Shown: positions 62,346 through 64,000 of the stretch, in pieces | Position numbering within the stretch: the stretch's first letter is position 1 | How the letters are laid out: every line of letters starts with the position of its first letter | From: Flavobacterium silvaticum | Lineage (GTDB): Bacteria; Bacteroidota; Bacteroidia; Flavobacteriales; Flavobacteriaceae | Assembly: GCF_012911565.1 (NCBI RefSeq) | Contig: NZ_JAAMPU010000100.1 | Span: forward strand, 119,335 to 183,334 | Direction of reading: 5' to 3' | Length of the DNA stretch: 64,000 nucleotides | The notes under the pieces: model-generated | Seen by the model: only the letters and a program-made list of their open reading frames with translations | Told to the model about the DNA's origin: nothing | Database searches by the model: none | Made by a program: the position numbers and the translations under genes

Positions 62346-63002
62346 TTAACTCCAAAAGTAGATTGCCAGAATCGCTTTCAGGATCATAGCACTTTTTGAA
62401 AAGCAGATGGTTTTTCGGTTCAGCCGTTTCAGGTGCGTCCGCAAAGACAGATTCTTTCTTTCAATACGATTGGTTCCGAAGCGTTCCGTAAAATGTAAAT
62501 GCCTCGGGACAAGGAATCTGTAATTTCTCAATCGATCCGTATAAATCCTTTCGGCTTCAGACAGTTCTAAAGTTTTGATTATAGAATTTAGCGTCTTGTT
62601 CGTTCTTTTGCCAATAGAAAAACCGATCACATTCTTTGTCTTTCTATCTAAGGCGTAGGCTATCCAGATTAGTTCTTTCCTCCTTATAAATGTCCGGATT
62701 TCATCGACTTCATAAATTTGTCCTTTACTAATCGTGGGGCGGGGAATACGCTGGGCAATGGATATAATTCTTTTCATTACGGTTGTCGCAGAAATGTTCA
62801 GGACCCGTGCCGTGCTTCTTATGCCAAGCCCTTCTTTCGTGAGCAGGATAATTTGCTGGTTGATGGATACGGCACAGGCTGGGTACTTATAATGAAGTTG
62901 CTGTCTTTTACCACAACCAAGACATTTATAGCGCTGGGTTCCAATTTTCTGGAAACCATTCCGAATACACTTTCCGTTACAAAACCTACAAGTTATTTCC
63001 AT
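62346..63002 (-). CDS. IS1-family transposase, single frame
   Basis: 218 residues, full length. The N-terminal zinc ribbon CRFCNGKCIRNG...RYKCLGCGKRQ is InsA-like, followed by a helix-turn-helix (GLGIRSTARVLNISATTVMKRI). The DDE part has Asp in YEVDEIRTFI, Asp in IYTDRLRNYRFLVP and Glu in GTNRIERKNLSLRTHLKRLNRKTICFSKS. The usual IS1 frameshift between insA and insB is absent, as in several Bacteroidota IS1 elements. It moves DNA by cut or copy and paste. It lies directly downstream of the RHS gene end. Confidence 0.92.
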   Translation of the reverse strand: MEITCRFCNGKCIRNGFQKIGTQRYKCLGCGKRQQLHYKYPACAVSINQQIILLTKEGLGIRSTARVLNISATTVMKRIISIAQRIPRPTISKGQIYEVDEIRTFIRRKELIWIAYALDRKTKNVIGFSIGKRTNKTLNSIIKTLELSEAERIYTDRLRNYRFLVPRHLHFTERFGTNRIERKNLSLRTHLKRLNRKTICFSKSAMILKAILAIYFWS

Positions 63003-63067
63003 GACCTATTCTGATGTATTAGGTTAGAATTTACTGTATCAGGATAAATTTAAAGCATTCAAAATAC

Positions 63068-63093
63068 AAAAGACAACTCACAGGCTGTCTTTT
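63068..63093. terminator. Hairpin with long T tract downstream of the RHS gene
   Basis: AAAAGACA pairs with TGTCTTTT. It is followed by more than ten T on the plus strand and by CTTTTGTATTTT on the minus strand. It could stop RHS transcription before the transposase. Confidence 0.5.
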
Positions 63094-63136
63094 TTTTTTT
63101 TGTTTTGAAGAGATTAAGGTCTTATTTTATAAGGTT

Positions 63137-64000
63137 TTACGATTGGGAATTTTGGAATGACCTAATCTGATACACTACCCTGTATGCGGTATCAGTTGAT
63201 GTTAAGGGATTATCATCGGAAACAACACTAATATTTGTTATCACGTTAACTTCATATTTACCATTAGTTTCATCACTACCAGAAATTCCCCAACTTTCCT
63301 TTATTCCAGATGAAAGTCTTTCAGCATAAGAATTCATTTGTTCGGTGGTAAAAGCTTTTCCAGATTCGTTTATTAGTTTTCCAGTAACGGTCATATTAAC
63401 TACTGTTGTACCATCATCTCTTACAGACTTTGTCAAAACAATATCTTTTCCATCGGGGTCGACTGCGATAGTTGGCATATTTCCTACATAAACGTATGGC
63501 GAGAAATTGTAATATTTATCAGCCAATGGGTCAATATTCATCCATCTCCCAATCGCAGGGTCATAATTCCTCGCTCCATAATCGTAAATATTAAGCCCCA
63601 GCTCGTCCTGCCACTCCTTCCCATTGTATTTATAAAGATACGGATTCTCTTCCCCAAACGGCGTCGGCTTTATCATAAGCTGTTCTTCTTCCCTGGCAAA
63701 ATCCTTTTTACCGGAACTGTAGTTGCTGTGCTTTAGCCCGAAAGGGTAATAATGGTCTTCGTTTAATATTTTCGTTTCCCCGTCGACGAAGTCATAGGCG
63801 TAGTTCATCCGGATGTTGCCCAGGTGGTCTTTGTACTGGTACACGTAGCTGAAATCATATTCGGATTGGCCTTCCTCGGGGTTTTCCTTCGGGGTGGCGC
63901 GCACGTAGCCTTCGGGGTGGGGGAAGAACTGCAGGACATCGTCTACGTATTGGAAGCCGTCGAGGTACAGGGTTCTTTCGGTTTGGCCTACCTGTGTCAC
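63137..64000 (-). CDS. RHS-repeat protein, C-terminal end (N-terminus off the window)
   Basis: The frame is open to the right edge; the GTG at 64000 is not a believable start, so at least 287 C-terminal residues are seen. RHS core motifs are YVYQYKDHLGNIRMNYAYD, YYPFGLKHSNYSSG, YLYKYNGKEWQDELGLNIYDYGARNYDPAIGRWMNIDPLADKYYNFSPYVYVGNMPTIAVDPDGKD. After VDPDGKD comes a ~108-residue variable tip (VNMTVTGKLINESGKAFTTEQMN...). The tip is more AT-rich than the core, as usual for exchangeable polymorphic-toxin ends. It stops shortly after STDTAYRVVYQI, at a likely IS1 boundary, so the tip may be cut short. No immunity gene is visible. Confidence 0.88.
   Translation of the reverse strand: MTQVGQTERTLYLDGFQYVDDVLQFFPHPEGYVRATPKENPEEGQSEYDFSYVYQYKDHLGNIRMNYAYDFVDGETKILNEDHYYPFGLKHSNYSSGKKDFAREEEQLMIKPTPFGEENPYLYKYNGKEWQDELGLNIYDYGARNYDPAIGRWMNIDPLADKYYNFSPYVYVGNMPTIAVDPDGKDIVLTKSVRDDGTTVVNMTVTGKLINESGKAFTTEQMNSYAERLSSGIKESWGISGSDETNGKYEVNVITNISVVSDDNPLTSTDTAYRVVYQIRSFQNSQS

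Larger units (their letters stand above)
62303..63162 (-). mobile_element. IS1-family insertion sequence, ends tentative
   Basis: An ~860-bp segment around the transposase. Inward-reading ends begin GGTCAGAAC (left) and GGTCATTCC (right); the match is weak beyond GGTCA. AATCT flanks both sides (62298-62302 and 63164-63168), shorter than usual IS1 target duplications. The boundaries are therefore a guess; the transposase itself is clear. Confidence 0.35.

Noticed and set aside
1..64000. CRISPR array or prophage
   Set aside because: No short direct repeats with unique spacers and no phage structural or integrase genes; the CI-like regulator is isolated.

Overview
The window looks like a chromosomal piece of a flavobacterium (Bacteroidota, Flavobacteriaceae-like). 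The main evidence is a type IX secretion cassette with a CHU_C/type B sorting domain and a PorP/SprF partner, a SusC/SusD pair, -7 elements of the form TAnnTTTG, and the absence of Shine-Dalgarno-like start sites. The GC content looks moderate by eye, higher than in most flavobacteria.

Layout. (1) 1-2.6 kb: the N-terminal part of a secreted GH30 glycosidase, running off the left edge, divergent from a zinc alcohol dehydrogenase. (2) 2.6-14.4 kb: a minus-strand cassette made of a 2576-residue surface adhesin, a PorP/SprF-like outer-membrane protein and an OmpA-family protein. It is divergent from a CI-like regulator, and the spacer carries an 18-nt inverted repeat. (3) 14.6 kb: tRNA-Ser(UGA). 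(4) 14.9-21.2 kb: an accessory minus-strand run of small redox and detoxification enzymes (DJ-1/PfpI, antibiotic-monooxygenase-like, alpha/beta hydrolase, carboxymuconolactone decarboxylase-like, cupin, 2TM, NAD(P)H-quinone reductase-like), with Crp/Fnr and AraC regulators. (5) 21.4-26.5 kb: a beta-barrel protein, then rpiB-gnd-zwf-pgl, which covers the oxidative pentose phosphate pathway. (6) 26.6-52.7 kb: a large mannan/galactoglucomannan utilization locus. (7) 52.9-60.7 kb: peroxiredoxin, DsbA-like protein, histidine kinase/response regulator, two paralogous small secreted proteins and three alpha/beta hydrolases. (8) 61-64 kb: a small lipoprotein, a membrane-anchored cytochrome c, an IS1-family transposase and the C-terminal end of an RHS-repeat protein that runs off the right edge.

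How the utilization locus should work (family knowledge plus inference). Surface lipoproteins and secreted enzymes (two GH26, a GH5_7-like mannanase, another GH5, two acetylesterases) cut acetylated (galacto)(gluco)mannan. SusC/SusD and a TIG-domain glycan-binding lipoprotein import the fragments. GH27 removes galactose, and GH3 and GH2 trim oligosaccharides. A sodium-solute symporter, an AGE-family cellobiose 2-epimerase and a GH130 mannosylglucose phosphorylase form the known mannobiose to Man-Glc to Man-1-P plus glucose route. Glucose could enter the neighbouring zwf-pgl-gnd module.

The least explained structures are: a family of about 50-bp nested-palindromic intergenic repeats (four copies, all right of 52.8 kb, one with a compensatory base-pair change); REP-like GGAC...GTCC hairpins next to three of them; the CI-like regulator that lacks its protease dyad and sits beside the giant adhesin; and the probable IS1 interruption of the RHS tip. 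No CRISPR array, rRNA or prophage structural gene was seen.
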